Made by a program: the position numbers and the translations under genes
Part shown: in pieces, positions 1-5,488 of the stretch
Position numbering within the stretch: the first letter of the stretch is position 1
Layout: each line of letters begins with the position of its first letter
Notes under the pieces: generated by a model
What the model was told of the DNA's origin: nothing
The model's input: only the letters and a program-made list of their open reading frames with translations
Database searches by the model: none
Source of the DNA: Gammaproteobacteria bacterium
GTDB lineage: Bacteria; Pseudomonadota; Gammaproteobacteria; Chromatiales; Sedimenticolaceae
DNA: 16,377 nt
NCBI GenBank assembly: GCA_020445165.1
Contig: JAGRHE010000042.1
Span: forward strand, 1 to 16,377
Reading direction: 5' to 3'

Positions 1-510
1 TCCACCGCCGGCAAGGAGGCGTCGGGCACCGGCAACATGAAGTTCATGATGAACGGCTCGATCACCATCGGTACCTACGATGGTGCCAACATCGAGATCA
101 TGGAAGCGGTCGGCGCAGACAACTTCTTCCTGTTCGGGCTCAAGGCCGATGAAGTCAAAGCGATGCGGGGGAACTACCAGCCTCAGAATTACATCGATGC
201 CGACCCGGATCTCGCGCAGGTGATATCACTGCTGGAAAGCGATCATTTCAGCGGTATCGAACCCGGCCTGTTCCGCGGCATACTCGATTCGATTCGCGAC
301 CCGCACGACCCGTGGATGACCCTGGCGGATTTCCGCAGTTACATCGACGCACAGCAGCGCGTGGAACAGGCCTGGAAAGACCAGGAGCGCTGGACCCGCA
401 TGAGCGTGCGCAACTGTGCCGCCAGCGGCGGTTTCTCGACCGACCGGACAATCGGCGAGTACAACGACGATATCTGGCATCTTCGTCGACTGGGCACGAG
501 CCAGGCATGA
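1..510 (+). CDS. glgP: Glycogen/starch/maltodextrin phosphorylase, C-terminal 169 residues (5'-truncated by window edge)
   Basis: The frame is open from base 1 and ends at TGA 508-510, so this is the C-terminal fifth of a gene that starts outside the window. The first residues contain EASGTGNMKF followed by MMNGSITIGTYDGANIEI. This is the most conserved block of the family, and the lysine of GNMK (residue 14 here) is the one that carries pyridoxal phosphate. The enzyme is a cytoplasmic GT35 phosphorylase that releases glucose-1-phosphate from the non-reducing ends of alpha-1,4-glucans. The tail (WTRMSVRNCAASGGFSTDRTIGEY...IWHL) also matches the usual end of the family (SSDRTI.EYA..IW), so the 3' end is complete. 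The sequence cannot separate glycogen phosphorylase from maltodextrin phosphorylase. The next gene is convergent, so this gene ends its transcription unit. Confidence 0.96.
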   Translation, partial: STAGKEASGTGNMKFMMNGSITIGTYDGANIEIMEAVGADNFFLFGLKADEVKAMRGNYQPQNYIDADPDLAQVISLLESDHFSGIEPGLFRGILDSIRDPHDPWMTLADFRSYIDAQQRVEQAWKDQERWTRMSVRNCAASGGFSTDRTIGEYNDDIWHLRRLGTSQA

Positions 511-521
511 GTTAAAGGGGC

Positions 522-537
522 CTTCGAAAAATCGAAG
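522..537 (+). terminator. Small hairpin just after the phosphorylase stop
   Basis: CTTCGA (522-527) and TCGAAG (532-537) form a perfect 6-bp stem with an AAAA loop, 12 nt after the stop codon. A second imperfect hairpin follows: ATCGCTT 569-575 with AAGTGAT 581-587, including one G-U pair. Neither has a long T run, so termination here is only likely because of position. Confidence 0.35.
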
Positions 538-596
538 TTCCATTGCGAAGCACGGATGCACCGCCCTTATCGCTTGCGGCAAGTGATTAAGAAGTT

Positions 597-624
597 GAGA
601 AAAATGCCATGAATGGCATTTCTC
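597..624 (-). terminator. Probable terminator of the ChaN-like gene, possibly bidirectional
   Basis: AAATGCCAT (602-610) and ATGGCATTT (613-621) are perfect inverted repeats, usable as a 7-bp stem with a 6-nt loop. They can extend to GAGA/TCTC with a two-base bulge. Read on the minus strand the stem runs directly into TTTTTCTC, a reasonable U tract, 19 nt after the minus-strand stop codon. On the plus strand it is followed by only TTTCTC, so it may also help the phosphorylase gene. A further 6-bp hairpin (635-640 with 647-652) spans the stop codon itself. Confidence 0.6.
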
Positions 625-642
625 GGACTCACCTCGAGCAAC

Positions 643-1806
643 TTACTGCTCGGGGGCCAGCGGGATCTTCATCTCCAGCGTTCGTTCACCCCCGAGCAGC
701 GGGTCGCGCAAGACGCGTACGGCGACCTCGTTGCCGGGACGCTGGTCAATCATCGCCACCTTTACGTCGACGAAATGCCGGATGGCGTGCCCATTGATCG
801 ACAGCAGGCGGTCACCCTTCTTCATGCCCGCCGATTCCGCCGGGCTGCTGCGGCTGAACCCGTCGATGAAAACGCCTTCATCGCGTTCATCGAGCATCAC
901 GCGAAGCATGCCGGAAGGCGGCAGCGATTCGTTCGGGGCCAGCACCAGGTGATCGGCCTCGTCGAGGCCGCCGGCAGCCGGGTTGTAACGGACAATGGTC
1001 GCACCGCGCAGCCCGGTGCGCCGGGTGACACGGTTTGGAATGCCGTTGCGGCCGCCAATATGTCCCTTGCCGGCCAGGACCAGCATGCTCCCGTCAGGGT
1101 GGTCGCGCAGGTACTCGGCAACACGCTGCGCCATGCTCTCGTCCCAGGTCAGCTGGACCTCGACGAAACGCTGGAATGCAGAATCGTCATCCCCGCCGTG
1201 CAGGGCGAACGTTTCGCGAAGACGCGTTTCGTAGACCTTGTCGGTGACATCGTAGCTGTCCGGAAGCTCCTTGCGAACATCGGGGGGAAGACTGTTGATC
1301 CCGTGCTGACTGATTGCCGACGTGAGTTCGCGAGAGGCATTGAGCGCGATCACGGGTATACCTTTCTCGCGTGCATAGCGCATGATCGGACGATACAGGC
1401 GATAGTCGAAACGCCAGCGTTGATAGTATTCGGTACCACGCAGCATCCCGGCTTCGTCGATACGGCCCGCTATGTAGTCATCGAGCACGTGCTGAAAGCG
1501 CGCCTGAATCCATTCGACACCAATGGCCAGCCCCTCGCTGCGTGACGCCATGCCACGCAGTACCGCGAGTTGGACATTGTGATCGGCCATGTCGGTGTGC
1601 GTCTCGCCGACGTAGACCAGTCGCTCGCTGCGCAGCTTGGTCATCAGCTCCTGCAAGGTTGCGGACTTCGCCGGCTGGACGACGATCGGCTGTATCGCGG
1701 TCGCTTCCGCGTCTGCTGATGCTGGCGATGCCAGCAGCATGACCGGGATCAAGACAAGACCGCGCCACCTGCACTTCACCCCGCTGTTGTCACCCTGCGT
1801 CATCAT
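643..1806 (-). CDS. Exported ChaN-like (Tiki/haem-binding-uptake superfamily) protein with C-terminal PDZ domain
   Basis: The protein has 387 residues from the tandem ATG at 1806/1803. A basic, hydrophobic N-terminus (about residues 13-31, ending ASPASA) looks like a Sec signal peptide. There is no lipobox cysteine, so a soluble periplasmic protein is expected. The ChaN-like domain (about 50-275) shows GETHTD (67-72), GVEW (96-99), LTWDESMA (219-226) and GKGH followed by GIPNRV (246-260), which are the family's metal/haem-site signatures. Residues about 300-385 form a PDZ domain (GVFIDGFSRSSPAESAGMKKG, then DRLLSINGHAI). ChaN of Campylobacter binds haem and the wider fold includes Tiki-type proteases. 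Which activity applies here is unknown. A purine run (AGGGGGG) sits directly against the ATG pair, favouring the second ATG (1803) by spacing. The gene is monocistronic and convergent with the phosphorylase. Longer upstream reading in this frame to 2283 shows no family similarity and was not used. Confidence 0.85.
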   Translation of the reverse strand: MMTQGDNSGVKCRWRGLVLIPVMLLASPASADAEATAIQPIVVQPAKSATLQELMTKLRSERLVYVGETHTDMADHNVQLAVLRGMASRSEGLAIGVEWIQARFQHVLDDYIAGRIDEAGMLRGTEYYQRWRFDYRLYRPIMRYAREKGIPVIALNASRELTSAISQHGINSLPPDVRKELPDSYDVTDKVYETRLRETFALHGGDDDSAFQRFVEVQLTWDESMAQRVAEYLRDHPDGSMLVLAGKGHIGGRNGIPNRVTRRTGLRGATIVRYNPAAGGLDEADHLVLAPNESLPPSGMLRVMLDERDEGVFIDGFSRSSPAESAGMKKGDRLLSINGHAIRHFVDVKVAMIDQRPGNEVAVRVLRDPLLGGERTLEMKIPLAPEQ

Positions 1807-1848
1807 CCCCCCTGTCGGTATCGGCCTCGCACGGCCTGTCGCGTTCAA

Positions 1849-1876
1849 TGTGCCACCCGACCCCGACAGTGGCACA
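1849..1876. repeat. 8-bp inverted repeat, 12-nt spacer, upstream of the ChaN-like gene
   Basis: TGTGCCAC (1849-1856) and GTGGCACA (1869-1876) are perfect inverted arms separated by 12 nt. The repeat lies 43 nt upstream of the ChaN-like start, so it could be an operator or a hairpin in its 5' leader. Confidence 0.5.
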
Positions 1877-1942
1877 CCCGGCGTCAACGACAAAATTTGT
1901 ATCAGCTGCCGTACCGACGATTTAGCCGATCCGACCAACCGG

Positions 1943-1958
1943 CGTGCAGGCCTGCACG
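1943..1958. repeat. Perfect 16-bp palindrome CGTGCAGGCCTGCACG
   Basis: All eight base pairs are self-complementary with no spacer, which suits a dimeric protein site better than an RNA hairpin. It lies 137 nt upstream of the ChaN-like start. No regulator is identified. Confidence 0.45.
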
Positions 1959-2065
1959 GCGGCAAGTCGCACTCACCACCCAGCTCTTCGGCGTGCCACG
2001 CACCCCCTGCAATGCAGTACCGTCCCCGCTCGCTTCGGGCTCTTGTACACCTGGCAGACCCCCAA

Positions 2066-2093
2066 ATTCCTGCACAAGTGTCAGGGCAGGAAT
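2066..2093. repeat. 8-bp inverted repeat ATTCCTGC/GCAGGAAT, 12-nt spacer
   Basis: The arms are at 2066-2073 and 2086-2093. The arm length and 12-nt spacer equal those of the repeat at 1849-1876, although the arm sequences differ. Confidence 0.4.
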
Positions 2094-2303
2094 CAGTGCC
2101 AGCCTGCTGGACACGGCCGACAAACATGCGTCCTGAACACGATTCGGGCTCCGACCGCGGCCGGGCAACGCAGCGGGGAACCCACGGCCAACCCACCTGT
2201 CTCAATCCGCGACCGGGTTCTGTCCGATCGCCAGGGATTGGCGAATGCCCGGCCGGGTGGCCGCCGTTTCCCTCTACCCGCAAAAGGTGCGGCTGCCCGA
2301 TTG

Positions 2304-2322
2304 CCCCCGGCCCTGCCGGGGG
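2304..2322 (+). terminator. Strong GC hairpin CCCCCGGC-CCT-GCCGGGGG
   Basis: An 8-bp perfect stem with a 3-nt loop is followed by ACTTGTTTC, so it is stable but has only a weak U tract. It lies about 80 nt upstream of the DUF3299 gene. It could end an upstream transcript, act as an attenuator, or be a leader structure. A smaller perfect hairpin lies just before it (TCGCCA 2228-2233 with TGGCGA 2239-2244). Confidence 0.35.
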
Positions 2323-2403
2323 ACTTGTTTCAGCGCCGGCTGCAACGCGGCGGGGCCTCGGGTATCTTTCGCATCAGTCTGAACCTTTATGCAGTGCCCG
2401 ACC

Positions 2404-3039
2404 ATGAACCCTTACCCTTGTTCGCTTCGCATGGCTCTGGCCATTCTGATACTCGGCAGTGTCGCGTGCAGTGACGCTCCCTCCACAGATGCGATCGCCG
2501 AATCCGATCCCGCCACGCAGACCCCGGCCCCCGCAACGGTGCCGGATCAGACGACTGCGTCCTCCGCTGATGCCGAACAGCCGACAAAAAGCCGGCAGTT
2601 GGAGTGGGATGCATTGATACCGGACGATTACCAGCCGGAGAAACTACTGGCCGAGATGCAACTGGATGACCTGGCCGACGATGATCCGCGTGCGGCCGAG
2701 TATGCGGCCAGGCTCAAAACACTTTGGGACGATGCCCCGGTACGCAGCGACCTCGATGGCAGCCTGATTCGCCTGCCCGGCTTCGTCGTCCCGGTCGAGA
2801 CCAGCAATGGCGAGACGACCGGGTTCCTGCTCGTACCCTACTACGGTGCCTGTATCCACGTCCCACCTCCGCCTGCCAACCAGACCGTCTACGTACTGAC
2901 CGAGGCCGGTACCGGCTTCCGCCCTGAATTGTTCGAAGTGGTGTGGGTGACCGGCACGATGAGCGTGGCGCGCATCGAGAACGACGTCGCCGAGGCAGGA
3001 TACACGCTGTACGCCAGTTCGATCGAACCCTATGAATAG
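2404..3039 (+). CDS. DUF3299-family lipoprotein
   Basis: The protein has 211 residues from ATG 2404; an in-frame ATG at 2389 would add five residues. No Shine-Dalgarno is clear for either, and 2404 gives the more typical signal sequence. The N-terminus has a hydrophobic stretch (10-20) then SVAC, a slightly off-consensus lipobox with Cys22 as the lipidation site, followed by a low-complexity Ala/Thr/Pro/Asp linker to about residue 62. The family core follows: LEWDALIPDDY (66-76), LDGSLIRLPGFVVPVE (117-132) and FLLVPYYGACIHVPPPPANQ (141-160). These are diagnostic of DUF3299, whose biochemical role is not established. In pseudomonads family members sit in Zur-regulated, zinc-related operons with ABC-type transporters (from memory). 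Those partners are not seen here. The Cys-Ile-His of GACIH is a candidate metal ligand pair. It overlaps the next gene by 8 nt. Confidence 0.88.
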   Translation: MNPYPCSLRMALAILILGSVACSDAPSTDAIAESDPATQTPAPATVPDQTTASSADAEQPTKSRQLEWDALIPDDYQPEKLLAEMQLDDLADDDPRAAEYAARLKTLWDDAPVRSDLDGSLIRLPGFVVPVETSNGETTGFLLVPYYGACIHVPPPPANQTVYVLTEAGTGFRPELFEVVWVTGTMSVARIENDVAEAGYTLYASSIEPYE

Positions 3040-3322
3040 GCGTCCCGGGTCAATCGTGGCGCAGCTGGCGATCTGGGCCATGCTGTTCCAGGCTCTGCCC
3101 GCCGCGGCATCGGTCAGCTGCCACATCCATCCGCCCGGTTCGACACCGGAACGACCGCGCGGGACGATCGGCCCATTCGATTCTGTGGAAGCCTGCGAAG
3201 CACAACGCCTGCAGCAGTTCGGCGACCAGGGACGCTGTCACTGCGTGGCCGATTTCTCGCCACGCTGGGTGCCTCCGGCAGATCCTCCACTGCCTGGCGG
3301 CTCACCGCTTGCCGGGCGCTGA
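3032..3322 (+). CDS. Small exported Cys/His protein, function unknown
   Basis: The protein has 96 residues. Its ATG (3032) lies inside the end of the DUF3299 gene (shared ATGAATAG), so the two are almost certainly translationally coupled. It starts with MNRR and a hydrophobic segment (about 8-24, ending LPAAA), a Sec signal peptide cleaved near residue 26. The mature part is about 70 residues with four cysteines (30, 55, 69, 71). Two are in Cys-His settings: SCHIHP (30-33) and RCHC (69-71). Four cysteines in an exported protein suggest two disulfides or a metal site. The C-terminal 20 residues are Pro/Gly-rich and probably disordered. I do not recognise a family. Its context suggests that it works with the DUF3299 lipoprotein in the envelope. 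Confidence 0.72.
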   Translation: MNRRPGSIVAQLAIWAMLFQALPAAASVSCHIHPPGSTPERPRGTIGPFDSVEACEAQRLQQFGDQGRCHCVADFSPRWVPPADPPLPGGSPLAGR

Positions 3323-3331
3323 AAAATCCTT

Positions 3332-3345
3332 ACCGGGCAACCGGT
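3332..3345 (-). terminator. Weak hairpin between convergent genes
   Basis: ACCGG (3332-3336) and CCGGT (3341-3345) pair around a GCAA loop, a stable tetraloop on the plus strand. On the minus strand the stem is followed five bases later by TTTTT, which would suit termination of the sensor gene. The stem is short. Confidence 0.3.
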
Positions 3346-3393
3346 CCCGTCCCTACGCACCCACCCGAGAACTTGCACACGGCTGCCATGCGT

Positions 3394-4947
3394 TCAGTGG
3401 TCCGAGTGAGCACCGCCCCTTTCAACCCGCCCTGAGAGATCGACGATACTGACCAGGACCAGGACCCGCCCGTTGTCCGTATAGGGATTCAACCCGACCT
3501 CGACCGGTATCCCCTCTCCAGCCGCGGTCAGCGCCTGCAGGCGCCGCCCCTCGCCCATCAGCCGGGCCTCCGGCGATTTGAAGTAATCGCCCCGCAGCTT
3601 CTGATGATGCTCGCGCAGCGACTCCGGCAGCAGGCTGTCCACGGCCACCCCGTTCAGCTCCCCGGGGCGGTAACCGAGCAGTTTTTCCACCGAGCTGTTG
3701 GCCAGTTCGATCAGGCCCTGGTCATTGACGACCATCTGGCCGATATTGCTGACCTCGAACAGCCGCTTCGAACGCTCTTCGAGATCGCGGATGCGTTCAA
3801 TGTGTTCGGCCCTCGCGATGGCGAGCCCGGTATGCAGTTCGGCGCGGCGCGCGCGCACGTGCCCGTTCAGGTACAGGAACACCGACAAGCCGTAGACCGC
3901 GACGCCGAGCATGATGCCGAGGGAAGCGAGCATGCGGCTGTCGCGGCGCAGATCGACCAGGAAACTCATCGGGCGGTGGGCGAGCAGCGTCAGCTCGAAG
4001 CCATCGGAAACCAGCCTGTCCACGCGCGCCCCTTCACCGGGCAGAACCTGCCTCATCGACGAGAACATATCTGCCGGCGCCAGCTTGGCCCAGGTCCACA
4101 AGCCACTCTGTGCCTCGAGGCTCCCGGTACGCGCCTGCCGCACCCGCGCCCAGACATGCGGGTTTGCGGTACGAAAATCAAACTCGCCACTCAGCTCCGT
4201 AGCTTGCGACGGCTCGTCGTCCGGAAGATTCAACACCTGACCTTCGTGGTTGACCAGGAAGTAGCGGCTTCCGGGATCCAGCTTGCCGAGTCCCTCGATC
4301 GCATCGAACATGTGCCGCATGGCGACATTCAGAACGATCACGCCGCGCGACTTTCTGTGGCTGTCGAACACCGGCGTGGCGACCCGAAGAACCGGCTGAA
4401 ACGGTCGCTCGATGCGGCCATGTTCCACGTTCAGGTCGATCGGTGAGATGTAGATCTCACCCCGCAGCAGGTCGCGGGTGGCGGCAACATAGTAGCGTCT
4501 GCTCTTATCCTGCAGCATCTGCTCGGGAACGACCTCGGGTGTGCCGTCCCGCTGCGAGATCCGCACCCGCTCGAAACCGGTCTCGTCGATCCAGCGCACC
4601 TGCGCATAAGACGGATTGCGCCGCGCCAGGGTGAGAAAGGATGCGCGCAGTGGTTGCCATGCCGCACCGCCGTTCGAATCGAGTGCCTGTTTCGTAACCT
4701 GCTCCTCGGTGATGGCGACGAGGTGGTTCAGTGAACCCGACAGTTGCGCACCGATGAAACCGCTGATCTGCTGCAGGCGCGAGCCGTCGCTGTCCATGAT
4801 CGATTCGATCCGGGCATCCGTACGCATGCTGACGAACGAGAAGCCGACGATCAGCGCAAGGATTGCGACTGGAAGGAAGAGAACCAGGAACTCGTACAGC
4901 GGGAAGCGAACCCTGTTCGTCCCGAGAGTCCTTTCGACATCATTCAT
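3394..4947 (-). CDS. Membrane-bound Cache-PAS sensor lacking an output domain
   Basis: The protein has 517 residues from ATG 4947 (MNDVERTLG), chosen because the first membrane helix (about 18-40) follows directly. Upstream sequence in this frame is not protein-like. The leader has only a weak AGG. Residues 41-335 are periplasmic and carry a Cache-type histidine-kinase sensor signature: VRWIDETGFERVRIS (117-131), YYVAATRDLLRGEIYISPIDLN (152-173), then PVLRVATPVFD and RGVIVLNV. Helix 2 is at about 339-361, a short coiled coil at 365-395, and a PAS domain at about 394-505 (GQMVVNDQGLIELANSSVEKLLGYR). The protein then stops 12 residues after the PAS. Proteins with this layout normally continue into a kinase, GGDEF or chemoreceptor output. 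None is present, and only 71 nt separate its stop from the convergent gene. It is either a truncated relic or a sensor that signals through a partner. It is divergent from the GGDEF-EAL gene. Confidence 0.85.
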   Translation of the reverse strand: MNDVERTLGTNRVRFPLYEFLVLFLPVAILALIVGFSFVSMRTDARIESIMDSDGSRLQQISGFIGAQLSGSLNHLVAITEEQVTKQALDSNGGAAWQPLRASFLTLARRNPSYAQVRWIDETGFERVRISQRDGTPEVVPEQMLQDKSRRYYVAATRDLLRGEIYISPIDLNVEHGRIERPFQPVLRVATPVFDSHRKSRGVIVLNVAMRHMFDAIEGLGKLDPGSRYFLVNHEGQVLNLPDDEPSQATELSGEFDFRTANPHVWARVRQARTGSLEAQSGLWTWAKLAPADMFSSMRQVLPGEGARVDRLVSDGFELTLLAHRPMSFLVDLRRDSRMLASLGIMLGVAVYGLSVFLYLNGHVRARRAELHTGLAIARAEHIERIRDLEERSKRLFEVSNIGQMVVNDQGLIELANSSVEKLLGYRPGELNGVAVDSLLPESLREHHQKLRGDYFKSPEARLMGEGRRLQALTAAGEGIPVEVGLNPYTDNGRVLVLVSIVDLSGRVERGGAHSDH

Positions 4948-5209
4948 CGTTAAACTGCCTGACCCTGCGGAAACGGATCTTCGCGATGAAGAACACTCTG
5001 GCGCCCAGTGAATGCAGGCAAGGCCTTCGCTGCAGTTACCGACGGATTTGGCGGGAACCGACGCTGAATCGACTCGCCGGCATACGCTTGGCTGCAGCAT
5101 ACCACCAGGCAAAAAGTTCCCACCAGGATCGCGTTCCGGCACCGGCAACCGTGGGCCGGGGCTCCCGGTTCCTGCAGACAACTCGATCACACGGACGAAA
5201 GGCCCTCCT

Positions 5210-5239
5210 CGCTGACGCCTGACGGCGCCCTCGTCAGCG
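5210..5239. repeat. 8-bp inverted repeat CGCTGACG/CGTCAGCG, 14-nt spacer
   Basis: The arms are at 5210-5217 and 5232-5239. The spacer itself contains the palindrome GGCGCC, and TGACG is repeated inside and just after the element. It could be a regulator site in the divergent promoter region. Confidence 0.45.
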
Positions 5240-5262
5240 TGACGAAGGCGAATCTGTATACC

Positions 5263-5282
5263 AGGCCATCGGGGGATGGCCT
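5263..5282. repeat. Perfect 8-bp hairpin AGGCCATC-GGGG-GATGGCCT
   Basis: The stem is 5263-5270 with 5275-5282, enclosing a GGGG loop. It has no T tract on either side, so it is not a standard terminator. It may be a leader-RNA structure for the downstream GGDEF-EAL gene. Confidence 0.45.
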
Positions 5283-5305
5283 CCAACGCTTCAGCACCTC
5301 CCGTG

Positions 5306-5382
5306 CCGGTCGCTACAAAAACAATGACCGGTCGACGGCCAGGCTGCCGCTGCGACCGGCCTGCCTGTGCTTGGGCGACCGG
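5306..5382. promoter_or_regulatory. Cluster of four CCGGTCG motifs (two in each orientation)
   Basis: CCGGTCG occurs at 5306-5312 and 5328-5334. Its complement CGACCGG occurs at 5353-5359 and 5376-5382. Start-to-start distances are 22, 25 and 23 nt, close to two helical turns. The last two copies sit inside a longer direct repeat, GCGACCGGC. The second copy forms part of the palindrome GACCGGTC. The motif is scattered elsewhere in this GC-rich window, but I found no other such cluster. An operator array is an inference. Confidence 0.4.
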
Positions 5383-5421
5383 CAGGCGCAAGGACCTGTG
5401 CCGGACGAACCCGTAAATCGG

Positions 5422-5441
5422 CAGCCGGCCTGCGCCGGCTG
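5422..5441 (+). repeat. 7-bp hairpin CAGCCGG/CCGGCTG before the GGDEF-EAL start
   Basis: A perfect stem with a 6-nt loop (CCTGCG) ends 47 nt before the proposed TTG start. It has no U tract. Confidence 0.35.
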
Positions 5442-5488
5442 GCGACCTGTTGCGCAGGCATGGCTGTGGGTATGGAGACGCAGAGCAG

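Larger units (their letters stand above)
1807..2403. other. 597-nt divergent intergenic region without a recognisable gene
   Basis: This stretch separates the minus-strand ChaN-like gene from the plus-strand DUF3299 gene. Open frames crossing it have no recognisable protein pattern and no credible start. It should contain both promoters, but I see no convincing -35/-10 pair on either strand. What it does hold is structure: inverted repeats at 1849-1876 and 2066-2093, a 16-bp palindrome at 1943-1958, and three GC-rich stem-loops between 2228 and 2322. Confidence 0.7.
4948..5488. other. 541-nt divergent intergenic region between two Cache-PAS signalling genes
   Basis: No credible gene is seen. 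The region is rich in ordered motifs: an 8-bp inverted repeat (5210-5239), an 8-bp hairpin with GGGG loop (5263-5282), four copies of CCGGTCG/CGACCGG (5306-5382), and a 7-bp hairpin (5422-5441) shortly before the GGDEF-EAL start. I looked for a c-di-GMP riboswitch (GEMM) pattern and did not find one. No convincing sigma-70 promoter stands out on either strand. Confidence 0.65.

Noticed and set aside
613..1545. 310-codon plus-strand open frame opposite the ChaN-like gene
   Set aside because: The minus strand encodes clear ChaN and PDZ motifs, and the plus-strand translation has none.
1807..2283. N-terminal extension of the ChaN-like protein in the same frame up to 2283
   Set aside because: The extra 159 residues are Arg/Gly/Pro-rich with no domain and would bury the signal peptide; the tandem ATG at 1806/1803 fits the export signal.
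4948..5488. c-di-GMP (GEMM) riboswitch upstream of the GGDEF-EAL gene
   Set aside because: The conserved joining and tetraloop-receptor sequences were not found; only simple hairpins are present.
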